Assembly: GCA_945645715.1 (NCBI GenBank)
Contig: CALZFJ010000073.1
Coordinates: forward strand, 1-8,173
Reading direction: 5' to 3'
From: an uncultured Prevotellaceae bacterium
Lineage (GTDB): Bacteria > Bacteroidota > Bacteroidia > Bacteroidales > Muribaculaceae
Length of the DNA stretch: 8,173 nucleotides
Shown: one piece after another, positions 1-5,011 of the stretch
Layout of the letters: every line of letters begins with the position of its first letter
How positions within the stretch are numbered: the first letter of the stretch is position 1
The notes under the pieces: generated by a model
What the model was told of the DNA's origin: nothing
The model's database searches: none
Seen by the model: only the letters and a program-made list of their open reading frames with translations
Position numbers and translations under genes: made by a program

Positions 1-2
1 AG

Positions 3-350
3 ACACTCCACACCACCGACCGTGTGATGCACTACTTCTATGGTGCACGTGCGCTTAATGAGGTGTTCTATCTTCAGGACTTCCTCCAGATTGAGAAGGA
101 CTTCCCCAATTTCAAGTTCCACTTGGCACTCGACCGTCCCGACCCTGCTGCTGATGCAGCGGGCGTGAAATACACTGCCGGATTCGTACATCAGGTGATG
201 CTCGACACCTATCTCAAGGATCACGAAGCGCCTGAGGATATCGAATACTACATGTGTGGTCCGGGCCCGATGAGTAAGGCCGTGGAGAACATGCTCTTCA
301 ACCTCGGAGTAGATCCCGAAAGCATTCACTTCGACAACTTCGGCGGCTAA
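3..350 (+). CDS. nqrF: NqrF C-terminal part: Na+-translocating NADH:quinone reductase subunit F (5' end outside window)
   Basis: The gene enters from the left edge in frame and ends at TAA 348-350, leaving about 115 codons. The visible part is the NADH-binding half of a ferredoxin-reductase fold: YFYGAR near the start, a central segment ending LALDRPDP, then YYMCGPGPM with the conserved Cys-Gly-Pro loop near the nicotinamide site, and the C-terminal FDNFGG close to the FDDFGG-like ending I know from NqrF. In this family NqrF is the electron-entry subunit of the membrane Nqr complex: it oxidises NADH through FAD and a 2Fe-2S centre, both of which lie in the missing N-terminal part. The loop reads CGPGPM where many homologues have CGPPxM, a minor variation. 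An internal GTG/ATG at 24/27 is not a credible start because the fold begins upstream. It is the last gene of its transcript, since a terminator follows 48 bases later. Confidence 0.9.
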   Translation, partial: TLHTTDRVMHYFYGARALNEVFYLQDFLQIEKDFPNFKFHLALDRPDPAADAAGVKYTAGFVHQVMLDTYLKDHEAPEDIEYYMCGPGPMSKAVENMLFNLGVDPESIHFDNFGG

Positions 351-398
351 TCCCCAACAGAGAACATACAGAGCCAAGAGACGGGCTCATTATAAAAG

Positions 399-434
399 AA
401 AAAAGTGTGTTACAGGAAAGTAGCACACTTTTTT
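399..434 (+). terminator. Intrinsic terminator after nqrF
   Basis: A 15-bp stem (arms 399-413 and 420-434, one T-G wobble pair) encloses a 6-base AGGAAA loop. The 3' arm merges into a run of seven T (429-435). Because the 5' arm starts with six A, the same hairpin carries a T-run on the opposite strand and could work in both directions. It separates the respiratory gene from the next unit. Confidence 0.85.
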
Positions 435-476
435 TGTGTAAATTATGATTTTTTTGGAAAAAATGTTGCTTGGGTT

Positions 477-502
477 GCAACCTTTTATTAACTTGCGGCG
501 TC
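477..502 (+). promoter_or_regulatory. Candidate ECF-sigma-type promoter for the TM2 gene
   Basis: GCAACC at 477-482 is followed after 16 bases by CGTC at 499-502, inside the string GCGGCGTC. This resembles the -35 AAC / -10 CGTC layout of extracytoplasmic-function sigma promoters. Transcription would start near 508-512, giving a leader of about 40 nt before the ATG at 549. The -35 half lies within the perfect palindrome GGTTGCAACC (473-482), which may also be an operator. A weak housekeeping alternative, TTG 466-468 with TAACTTG 489-495, is less convincing. Assignment rests on pattern memory alone. Confidence 0.35.
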
Positions 503-548
503 AAAAAGGAAAAGGGATAGGAAATAAATCAATAATTAATAAAAATAG

Positions 549-965
549 ATGATTATGTACAATTATTTGTGTCCGCAATGCGGAAAGATAGTAGTGAGCG
601 ACAAAGCTACGGGAGATGTGAGATGTGGAGCATGTGGCTGCCAATTCAATGCACAGTTTGCACAGCAAGCTCAGCCGCAGCAGAACTATGGACCTTATCA
701 GCAGCAGAGAGGAGTGTTCGACAACGGACCTTCGGGCAAGAGTCGTGGCTTGGCTGGCTTGTTTGCCATACTGCTCGGAACTCTCGGAATCCACTATTTC
801 TATGTAGGCAAGACCACAGCAGGCATTGTGTGCCTGATACTCGGAATCTGCTCGTGTGGACTTATCAATATCCTCACGCTTATTCAGGGCATACTGATGC
901 TGACGATGACAGAGGCGGAATTTGAGCGTCGCTACGTATATTCGACATCGACAATCCCATTCTGA
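549..965 (+). CDS. Zinc-ribbon and TM2-domain membrane protein
   Basis: This 138-residue protein has two parts. An N-terminal zinc ribbon carries CPQC at residues 8-11 and CGAC at 26-29, enough to bind one Zn. A Gln-rich linker (about 32-53) leads to a TM2 domain: a basic SGKSRG entry, a first membrane helix about 67-85 with the signature GTLGIHYFYVG (77-87), a second hydrophobic stretch about 89-118, and a short tail, TEAEFERRY, typical of this family. The termini probably lie on the same membrane face. TM2 proteins are small, widespread and without a settled biochemical role; the zinc ribbon hints at binding of protein or nucleic acid. The ATG at 549 is used; the ATG two codons later (555) is almost equally good and both sit behind an A/T-rich leader. 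The gene appears to be its own transcription unit between two hairpins, unconnected with the fimbrial genes. Confidence 0.85.
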   Translation: MIMYNYLCPQCGKIVVSDKATGDVRCGACGCQFNAQFAQQAQPQQNYGPYQQQRGVFDNGPSGKSRGLAGLFAILLGTLGIHYFYVGKTTAGIVCLILGICSCGLINILTLIQGILMLTMTEAEFERRYVYSTSTIPF

Positions 966-1270
966 CCTTGTGTGTAGTGAGAGCTGACAGTGACTCTGCA
1001 CGCCCTACGGATTTGACATATATTTGCCCACACAACCCGTTTCTTCTACATGGGATGTGTGGGCAAAATGTTTTCGTTACACAGCAAATGTTGCACTTTT
1101 GTAATGAACTGCGAAGTACATGAATATTAGTAAATATACCAAACCGAGTCAACCATTTTCAGGAACGGACATACAACGGCAAATTCTATTGATTTTCCGG
1201 AGATTTGATGGGAGTTGTGGGAATTTTTGCCAAATTTGCTGAATAGGAATAATCAAAATTTGTAGGAATT
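966..1270. other. Intergenic region between the TM2 gene and the recombinase
   Basis: This 305-base stretch holds the hairpin at 1023-1067 and then about 200 AT-rich bases that should contain the recombinase promoter. No clean TTG-N20-TAnnTTTG pair was found there. The nearest candidates, the ATTTG-containing strings around 1236-1262, miss the first T of TAnnTTTG. No open reading frame of credible composition, tRNA or repeat was seen. Confidence 0.6.
1023..1067 (+). terminator. Probable hairpin terminator after the TM2 gene
   Basis: Arms 1023-1038 and 1052-1067 pair over 16 positions with a single A/A mismatch, around a 13-base loop. The stem core is GCCCACACA/TGTGTGGGC. The T tract behind it is short and interrupted (TTTT at 1071-1074), so termination may be partial. 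It lies 58 bases after the TM2 stop codon. Confidence 0.6.
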
Positions 1271-2254
1271 ATGGATGGATTCTATGGTAATGAGGCTATT
1301 AGGGGACATTCTGTGGCGCGGAAGCGTACTAAGGGTGTGCGTGGGCAACTGGGGTTTTGTGGGGTGATTGATGCTGAGGTTGAGAGGCTTATGGTGAGGC
1401 GAAACTTCGGGAAGGCGCGTAATTACCGCACTGCGAGGGTCAGCTTTTCGGGGTTTCTTGCGTCGGTGCTTGGGGTTGACGACATCGGGGTGGAGCGGAT
1501 TGATGCACGGCTGATTGAGCGGTATGCGCGGTGGCTCGAGCTGCGTGGGGTGAGGCGCAACACGGTGTCGTTCTATATGCGTGTGTTGCGGGCTGTATAT
1601 AATAGGATTGCGCGTGCGCGCACGAATCCGTTTGCGTCGGTCTATACGGGCGTTGATGCCACGGTGAAGCGGCACATCAGCCGCGATGTGGTGGTGCAGC
1701 TTGCGAGGCTGAATCTGAGGGATAACCGAGGGCTTGCGATGGCCCGCGATTTGTTCCTGTTCAGCCTGCTGATGCGCGGGATGCCGTTTGTTGACATTGC
1801 CTACATGAAGATGTGCGACATCCGCGGCAACACGCTGTGCTACCGTCGGCGCAAGACGGGGCAGATGATGCGTGTGCGCATCGAGCCTCAGGCGTGGACG
1901 ATTATCCGCCGCTATCATGTGGAGGGGAGCGCGATGGTGTTTCCGCTGATTGCGTCGGATGACGAGGCGGTGGCTTACCGGCAATACCGCAGTGCGCTGA
2001 GCTTGCACAACAAGCGGCTGAAGGCGGTTTCGGCGATGCTTGGCGGTGGTGTGCACTTGTCGTCGTATGTGGCGAGGCACACGTGGGCGAGCCTGGCGCA
2101 GGAGTGCAGTCTGCCGATGCACATCATCAGCACCACGATGGGACACACCACTGAACGTACTACAAGGATTTATCTGGGCACGCTCGATGATTCGCTTATC
2201 GACCGGGCTTGCAGAAAGGTCTGGAAGAAACTAAAAATTCCCACCTCTACGTAA
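1271..2254 (+). CDS. Tyrosine site-specific recombinase (phage-integrase family), probable DNA invertase of the adjacent switch
   Basis: This 327-residue protein has the two-domain build of Bacteroidales tyrosine recombinases. A SAM-like core-binding domain spans about 30-125, with a basic N-terminus (ARKRTKGVRG). The catalytic domain spans about 135-320. Visible active-site residues are Arg169 (LLMRGMP), Lys195 (RRKTGQ), Arg269 (SYVARHTW), His292 (MGHTTERT) and the nucleophile Tyr301 (RIYLGT). The His of the usual H-x-x-R box is replaced by Tyr266, which I recall as common in this subfamily. Length is normal and there is no frameshift. The reading frame ends inside the left inverted repeat: the last codons, from TTCCCACC to the TAA, belong to the recombination site. 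Many family members move integrative elements, but the inverted repeats next door and the fimbrial operon beyond argue for local promoter inversion. No attachment-site direct repeats or cargo genes were seen. The ATG at 1271 is the first in frame; it lacks a Shine-Dalgarno sequence, as is normal here. Confidence 0.9.
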   Translation: MDGFYGNEAIRGHSVARKRTKGVRGQLGFCGVIDAEVERLMVRRNFGKARNYRTARVSFSGFLASVLGVDDIGVERIDARLIERYARWLELRGVRRNTVSFYMRVLRAVYNRIARARTNPFASVYTGVDATVKRHISRDVVVQLARLNLRDNRGLAMARDLFLFSLLMRGMPFVDIAYMKMCDIRGNTLCYRRRKTGQMMRVRIEPQAWTIIRRYHVEGSAMVFPLIASDDEAVAYRQYRSALSLHNKRLKAVSAMLGGGVHLSSYVARHTWASLAQECSLPMHIISTTMGHTTERTTRIYLGTLDDSLIDRACRKVWKKLKIPTST

Positions 2255-2264
2255 GAGGTGGGAA
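2238..2264 (+). repeat. Left inverted repeat (IR-L) of the putative invertible segment
   Basis: This 27-bp site has two perfect 11-bp arms, TTCCCACCTCT (2238-2248) and AGAGGTGGGAA (2254-2264), around the asymmetric centre ACGTA. It is thus a dyad with orientation, the usual architecture of a tyrosine-recombinase core site. It matches the reverse complement of 2472-2498 at 26 of 27 positions. It overlaps the last six codons of the recombinase, including the stop at 2252-2254. As RNA it could form an 11-bp hairpin, but no T tract follows. Confidence 0.85.
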
Positions 2265-2271
2265 GTCGCAG

Positions 2272-2279
2272 CAAAGTTA
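2272..2279 (-). promoter_or_regulatory. Candidate promoter P-minus, now facing the recombinase
   Basis: On the minus strand the bases read TAACTTTG within TATAACTTTGC, a full match to the Bacteroidales -7 element TAnnTTTG. It lies only 7 bases inside IR-L. No TTG lies at the usual 19-21 spacing; TTTTC is the closest upstream element. In the present orientation it would make RNA antisense to the recombinase. After inversion it would sit at about 2457-2464, just inside the right repeat and facing the fimbrial operon, the typical position for an invertible promoter. Confidence 0.45.
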
Positions 2280-2284
2280 TAACA

Positions 2285-2321
2285 TTTTTGTGATAGAAAA
2301 TGATATCTATCAATATTTTTG
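2285..2321 (+). promoter_or_regulatory. Candidate promoter P-plus, now facing the fimbrial operon
   Basis: TTTTTG at 2285-2290 resembles the -33 element and TATTTTTG at 2314-2321 is a full match to TAnnTTTG. The spacer is 23 bases, a little longer than the usual 19-21. Transcription would begin near 2328 and read through IR-R into the operon with a leader of about 350 nt. If active, the sequenced orientation is ON. Confidence 0.4.
2291..2312. promoter_or_regulatory. Operator-like dyad between the two promoter candidates
   Basis: TGATAGA (2291-2297) and TCTATCA (2306-2312) are perfect 7-bp inverted arms with an 8-base spacer. The dyad fills the space between the -33 and -7 elements of P-plus and also covers the -33 region of P-minus, so one bound protein could affect both. 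In AT-rich DNA a 7-bp dyad can arise by chance. Confidence 0.3.
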
Positions 2322-2471
2322 TATTAAAAATCCTTAAATTGCAAACAAATTAACATTTAATCCCGGTAGCGGTCGGAATAACCGGATACAGTCATTTACA
2401 GTGATTGAATGTGTAGAACTTTCTGAATGCCTACTGCATAAGCCTTTGATTATAAGCTCAAAAACAGTCAA

Positions 2472-2498
2472 TTCCCACCTCTTACGTAGAGGTGTGAA
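2472..2498 (-). repeat. Right inverted repeat (IR-R) of the putative invertible segment
   Basis: Read on the plus strand, this is TTCCCACCTCT (2472-2482), centre TACGT (2483-2487), then AGAGGTGTGAA (2488-2498). It is the reverse complement of IR-L except for T2495, where G is expected. That change lies on the outer side, away from the segment, so it would stay in the flank after inversion. Similarity stops sharply at both ends of the 27 bp. Confidence 0.85.
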
Positions 2499-2676
2499 AA
2501 TATACGCTTAAATTAACATAGTTTTAGAAACAAAGCGAGGTAACTTATGATAGGTGAGGCTCTAAAGCAAAGTAACGAGTGAAAACAGCTAACCCAAAGT
2601 CACTGTACTGCCAATATGAACTATAATCCTTGCTTAAAGAGTTTATTAGAAAGAGCTTAAAGAGATTATTGGAAAG
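2499..2676 (+). other. Leader region between the switch and the fimbrial operon
   Basis: With the invertible segment, this forms a 422-base gap without a large gene. It holds no clear fixed promoter: the nearest TAnnTTTG-like string, TAGTTTTA near 2519, lacks the final G and a -33 partner. Its last 45 bases are a direct repeat (2632-2676). A 12-codon mini-ORF (ATG 2547 to TGA 2580-2582) is present but cannot be distinguished from chance. Lack of a fixed promoter supports dependence of the operon on the upstream segment. Confidence 0.5.
2632..2676 (+). repeat. Two near-identical 22-bp direct repeats abutting the operon start codon
   Basis: Copies 2632-2653 and 2655-2676 share 20 of 22 bases (differences T2642/A2665 and A2648/G2671) with a period of 23. 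Both start GCTTAAAGAG and end GAAAG, and the second copy ends directly before the ATG at 2677. The purine-rich end is where the ribosome would bind, so the initiation region is effectively duplicated. It may be a protein-binding site or the trace of a tandem duplication. Confidence 0.7.
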
Positions 2677-3981
2677 ATGCGTAACCTTTTGCGTTTCATA
2701 TTATCGTTTAGTCTCTGTCTGCCGGCCCTACTTCCGGCAATGGCGCAGACCGAGGTGACCGACACGATTCTGTTCGGATTCAGTTTCCGTCAGGGTGAGT
2801 CGGCTCTCGACCTGTCGTATCGCGACAATGGCAGGCAGATGACCCGTCTCATAGATTCCATCGGGAGCATTGCGCACCGCGATGGCAGAGAGATTGTGGC
2901 TGTGAATGTGGAGGGCAGTGCATCGCCCGAAGGCTCTGCTGCCGGGAACGTCGCGCTTGCTCTGCGCCGTGCAAAGGATATTCGCAGCAGGCTGCTGAAG
3001 GCTTCACACCTCGACGGCGACCTTGTGAAGGCTTATTCACTCGGCGTTGACCGCGCCCGCCTTGTGGAGCTGGTGCTGAAAAGCGACTATCCCCGACGCG
3101 ACACCATTGCCGCCATAATTGCCCGGACACACAACCAGCCTGCCGACAAGGCGTTTGCCCGGCTCAGGAAGCTCGACGGCGGAGCTGCATGGCAGTGGCT
3201 GATGCGCGAGGTGTTCCCCGAAATGCGCCTTGCAACGGCTTCGGTGGTGTGCTATGTGCGCTCAATCAGGGCTGATGTGCCTGCAACCGATGCGGTGGAG
3301 CGCGTGGTGGTGCTACGCGACACCGTTTATCAGCGCGACACCGTATATATCGCAGCCGAGGCTGCCCCGGCTGCGGCAATCGCAGAGGAAGACACCCTGC
3401 CCTACCGCCGCAAGATGGTGGTGGCTCTGCGCAGCAACCTGCTTCTGCCGCTGCTCAATGTGGGCGTGGAAGTGCCCATTGGCAACCGCTGGAGCGTGGG
3501 TGCCGACTGGTACTATCCCTGGCTGTGGCGCAACTGGCACAAGAGCACGGAGATGAAAAACTGCTTTGAGCTGCTCATGGGCGGTGCCGATGTGCATTAC
3601 TGGCTGGGAAGCCGTCACGCCGAGGGCGAGGACAACTGGAAATACCGCCTTTCGGGGCACGCAGTGGGCGTTTACGGCTACTACGGCTACTACGACATTG
3701 GGCATGACTATAAAGGACATCAGGGCGACTTCTACAACGTGGGTGTGGATTATGTGTTCTCCACACGCATAGGCCGCAGCCGACTGTGGCGGCTTGAGTT
3801 CACACTCGGAGTGGGCTATATCCACTCAGGGGCAACGAAATACCGCGTCTATACCGACGGCGGCCACGCCTTCCGCACCGGAATCAACAAGAATTTCAAC
3901 TGGTTCGGGCCGACTAAGGTTGGAATCTCGCTCGTGATACCGCTCTACAAGAAAATCAGAAAGGAGGTGCCGGAGCTATGA
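2677..3981 (+). CDS. DUF3575 outer-membrane protein with OmpA-like region, first gene of the fimbrial operon
   Basis: This 434-residue protein starts with a Sec signal peptide (hydrophobic 4-20, likely signal peptidase I cut after AMA at about 23). Residues about 72-107 (VNVEGSASPEGS, then a basic helix with LRRAKDIRSRL) resemble the OmpA C-terminal peptidoglycan-associated fold. After an Ala-rich linker with the doubled RDTVY motif (214-218, 220-224), residues about 245-434 match DUF3575: alternating strands such as MVVALRSNLLLPLLNVGVEV, aromatic-rich WYYPWLWRNWH and GVYGYYGYYDIG, ending in a terminal strand VGISLVIPLY. This suggests a small outer-membrane beta-barrel. From memory, such genes stand at the head of many Bacteroidales fimbrial loci, before FimB/Mfa2-like and fimbrillin genes, where a role in anchoring or assembly is assumed but not shown. 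It follows the putative invertible promoter and overlaps the next gene by 4 nt, implying translational coupling. Confidence 0.8.
   Translation: MRNLLRFILSFSLCLPALLPAMAQTEVTDTILFGFSFRQGESALDLSYRDNGRQMTRLIDSIGSIAHRDGREIVAVNVEGSASPEGSAAGNVALALRRAKDIRSRLLKASHLDGDLVKAYSLGVDRARLVELVLKSDYPRRDTIAAIIARTHNQPADKAFARLRKLDGGAAWQWLMREVFPEMRLATASVVCYVRSIRADVPATDAVERVVVLRDTVYQRDTVYIAAEAAPAAAIAEEDTLPYRRKMVVALRSNLLLPLLNVGVEVPIGNRWSVGADWYYPWLWRNWHKSTEMKNCFELLMGGADVHYWLGSRHAEGEDNWKYRLSGHAVGVYGYYGYYDIGHDYKGHQGDFYNVGVDYVFSTRIGRSRLWRLEFTLGVGYIHSGATKYRVYTDGGHAFRTGINKNFNWFGPTKVGISLVIPLYKKIRKEVPEL
3961..3969 (+). promoter_or_regulatory. Strong Shine-Dalgarno sequence for the DUF5119 gene
   Basis: AAGGAGGTG lies 8 bases before the ATG at 3978 and is complementary to the classical 16S rRNA 3' end. 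It is formed by the Lys-Glu-Val codons at the end of the upstream gene. Such a full match is unusual for this phylum and supports the 3978 start. Confidence 0.6.
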
Positions 3982-4973
3982 AACAGCTTATGATGATTCT
4001 CATGTGCGCCCTGTGCGCCCTCTCCTGCCGCCGCGTCCCCCTCTACGATGCGGAGTCGGGAGTGTATCTGAAGCTGAATATACACATTCATGCCGACATC
4101 GACCTGCCCGAGGATATTGCCTCGCGCGGACTGCCGCAGTCGCTCATGGCGAAGTTCTCGGGAAGGATGCCTGAGCGAATGCAGGTGAATTTCTATGATG
4201 TGGAGACCCACAGCCTCGTGACAACGGCATTCGTGCCGGCTGAGGGTGGATATATCGATGTGGCTCCGGGAGTGTATGATGTGGTGGTATATAACATCGA
4301 CACCGACTACACACGCATTGAGCGCGTGAACAGCCGCGGCTCTATCTACGCTTTCACCGACCAGACGGGTAGCCGCTTTGTGCCGCAATCTAAAGCCGAC
4401 GGGAAGGACCTGCCTATGGCAGAGGCTCCGGTGATTCGCGAGCCCGACCACCTCTATGTGGCGCGGCGCGATGCGCTTGTGATTCCCGAACATTCGGTGG
4501 TCGATGAGACCATCGAGGTGTATGCCGAGGCTTCTACGCTGCTCGAGACCTACATTTTCCGTGCCACAAAGATACTGAATATCGATGATGTGGTGTCGGC
4601 AAAGGCGTATATCACCGGTCAGGCACGCGCCAAGTGCCTGTGGGACAGCCGCTACATTATGGATGAGGCTGTTCTGGGAATCGACTGCTATCCCGACCGA
4701 GCTGCCGGAGAGATAGTCACGGTGTTCAACACCTTCGGCAAGTTCCCCAACGCCACCAACAATGTGTTTCTCACCATTGTGGTGTCGAACTCATCGGGCG
4801 ACGAGAGCGAGTATGTGTTTGACGTTACCGACCAGTTTGACAACCCCGACAACACCGGGCATGAGATTATCGTGAGCGACGAAATCGACGTTCCGGAGCC
4901 TGGTAGCGGACAGGGAGGTTTCGACCCCGACATATCCGACTGGGATGAGGAGCATAAAAACGTAGATATCTAA
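3978..4973 (+). CDS. DUF5119 (FimB/Mfa2-like) lipoprotein of the fimbrial operon
   Basis: This 331-residue protein has a short lipoprotein signal with lipobox ALSC, giving acylated Cys17. The body resembles DUF5119/FimB-type proteins of Bacteroidales: GGYIDVAPGVYDVVVYNIDTD (90-110) followed by a segment ending YAFTDQ, a second beta-rich domain from about 175 to 285 (VYAEASTLLETYIFRATKI, then VTVFNTFGKF), and an acidic C-terminus with GGFDPDISDWDEE. In type V pili, proteins at this position act as the lipid-held anchor or assembly base in the outer membrane, so an anchor role is the best inference. The start codon overlaps the previous stop as ATGA, and a strong Shine-Dalgarno sequence precedes it, so the two products are probably made in similar amounts. 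The family assignment is by recall of motif style; a FimB/Mfa2 label would be equally defensible. Confidence 0.7.
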   Translation: MKQLMMILMCALCALSCRRVPLYDAESGVYLKLNIHIHADIDLPEDIASRGLPQSLMAKFSGRMPERMQVNFYDVETHSLVTTAFVPAEGGYIDVAPGVYDVVVYNIDTDYTRIERVNSRGSIYAFTDQTGSRFVPQSKADGKDLPMAEAPVIREPDHLYVARRDALVIPEHSVVDETIEVYAEASTLLETYIFRATKILNIDDVVSAKAYITGQARAKCLWDSRYIMDEAVLGIDCYPDRAAGEIVTVFNTFGKFPNATNNVFLTIVVSNSSGDESEYVFDVTDQFDNPDNTGHEIIVSDEIDVPEPGSGQGGFDPDISDWDEEHKNVDI

Positions 4974-5011
4974 TTAACAATCAAATTAATAACTCAAATT
5001 GCTTTTTAAAG

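Larger units (their letters stand above)
2254..2482. mobile_element. Putative invertible promoter segment (phase switch)
   Basis: This is the DNA between the centres of the two inverted repeats, about 229 bp, of which 207 bp (2265-2471) are unique. It is AT-rich and has no credible open reading frame. It contains promoter-like elements facing both ways at its left end (2272-2279 on the minus strand, 2285-2321 on the plus strand) and a dyad between them. A small GC-rich island at about 2362-2386 carries the inverted pair CCGGT/ACCGG. Size, content and position, next to a tyrosine recombinase and upstream of a fimbrial operon, fit the invertible promoters known from Bacteroidales surface-structure loci. 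Inversion has not been observed here; it is inferred from the repeats. Confidence 0.75.

Noticed and set aside
501..1001. Minus-strand open frame of about 166 codons opposite the TM2 gene
   Set aside because: It mirrors the coding frame of a clear zinc-ribbon/TM2 protein, is low-complexity and Ser/Leu/Cys-rich, and has no recognisable domain.
1019..1026. TATATTTG as a promoter for the recombinase
   Set aside because: It overlaps the 5' arm of the hairpin after the TM2 gene and has no TTG at 19-21 bases upstream.
1253..2146. Minus-strand open frame of about 297 codons opposite the recombinase
   Set aside because: It is extremely rich in His, Arg and Pro, as expected from the complement of GC-rich coding DNA, while the plus strand encodes all catalytic recombinase residues.
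1271..2254. Recombinase as the integrase of a larger mobile element or prophage
   Set aside because: No direct attachment repeats, tRNA, excisionase, mobilisation or phage genes are in the window. An element extending outside it cannot be fully excluded.
2361..2386. GC-rich patch with CCGGT/ACCGG as a terminator or riboswitch
   Set aside because: The 5-bp stem with a 13-base loop is too weak and no T tract or known aptamer pattern follows.
2238..2498. Paired hairpins as ends of an IS200/IS605-type element or a MITE
   Set aside because: Such elements carry non-identical subterminal hairpins rather than inverted termini, no transposase or TnpB is present, and no target duplication was seen. 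The adjacent tyrosine recombinase explains the sites better.
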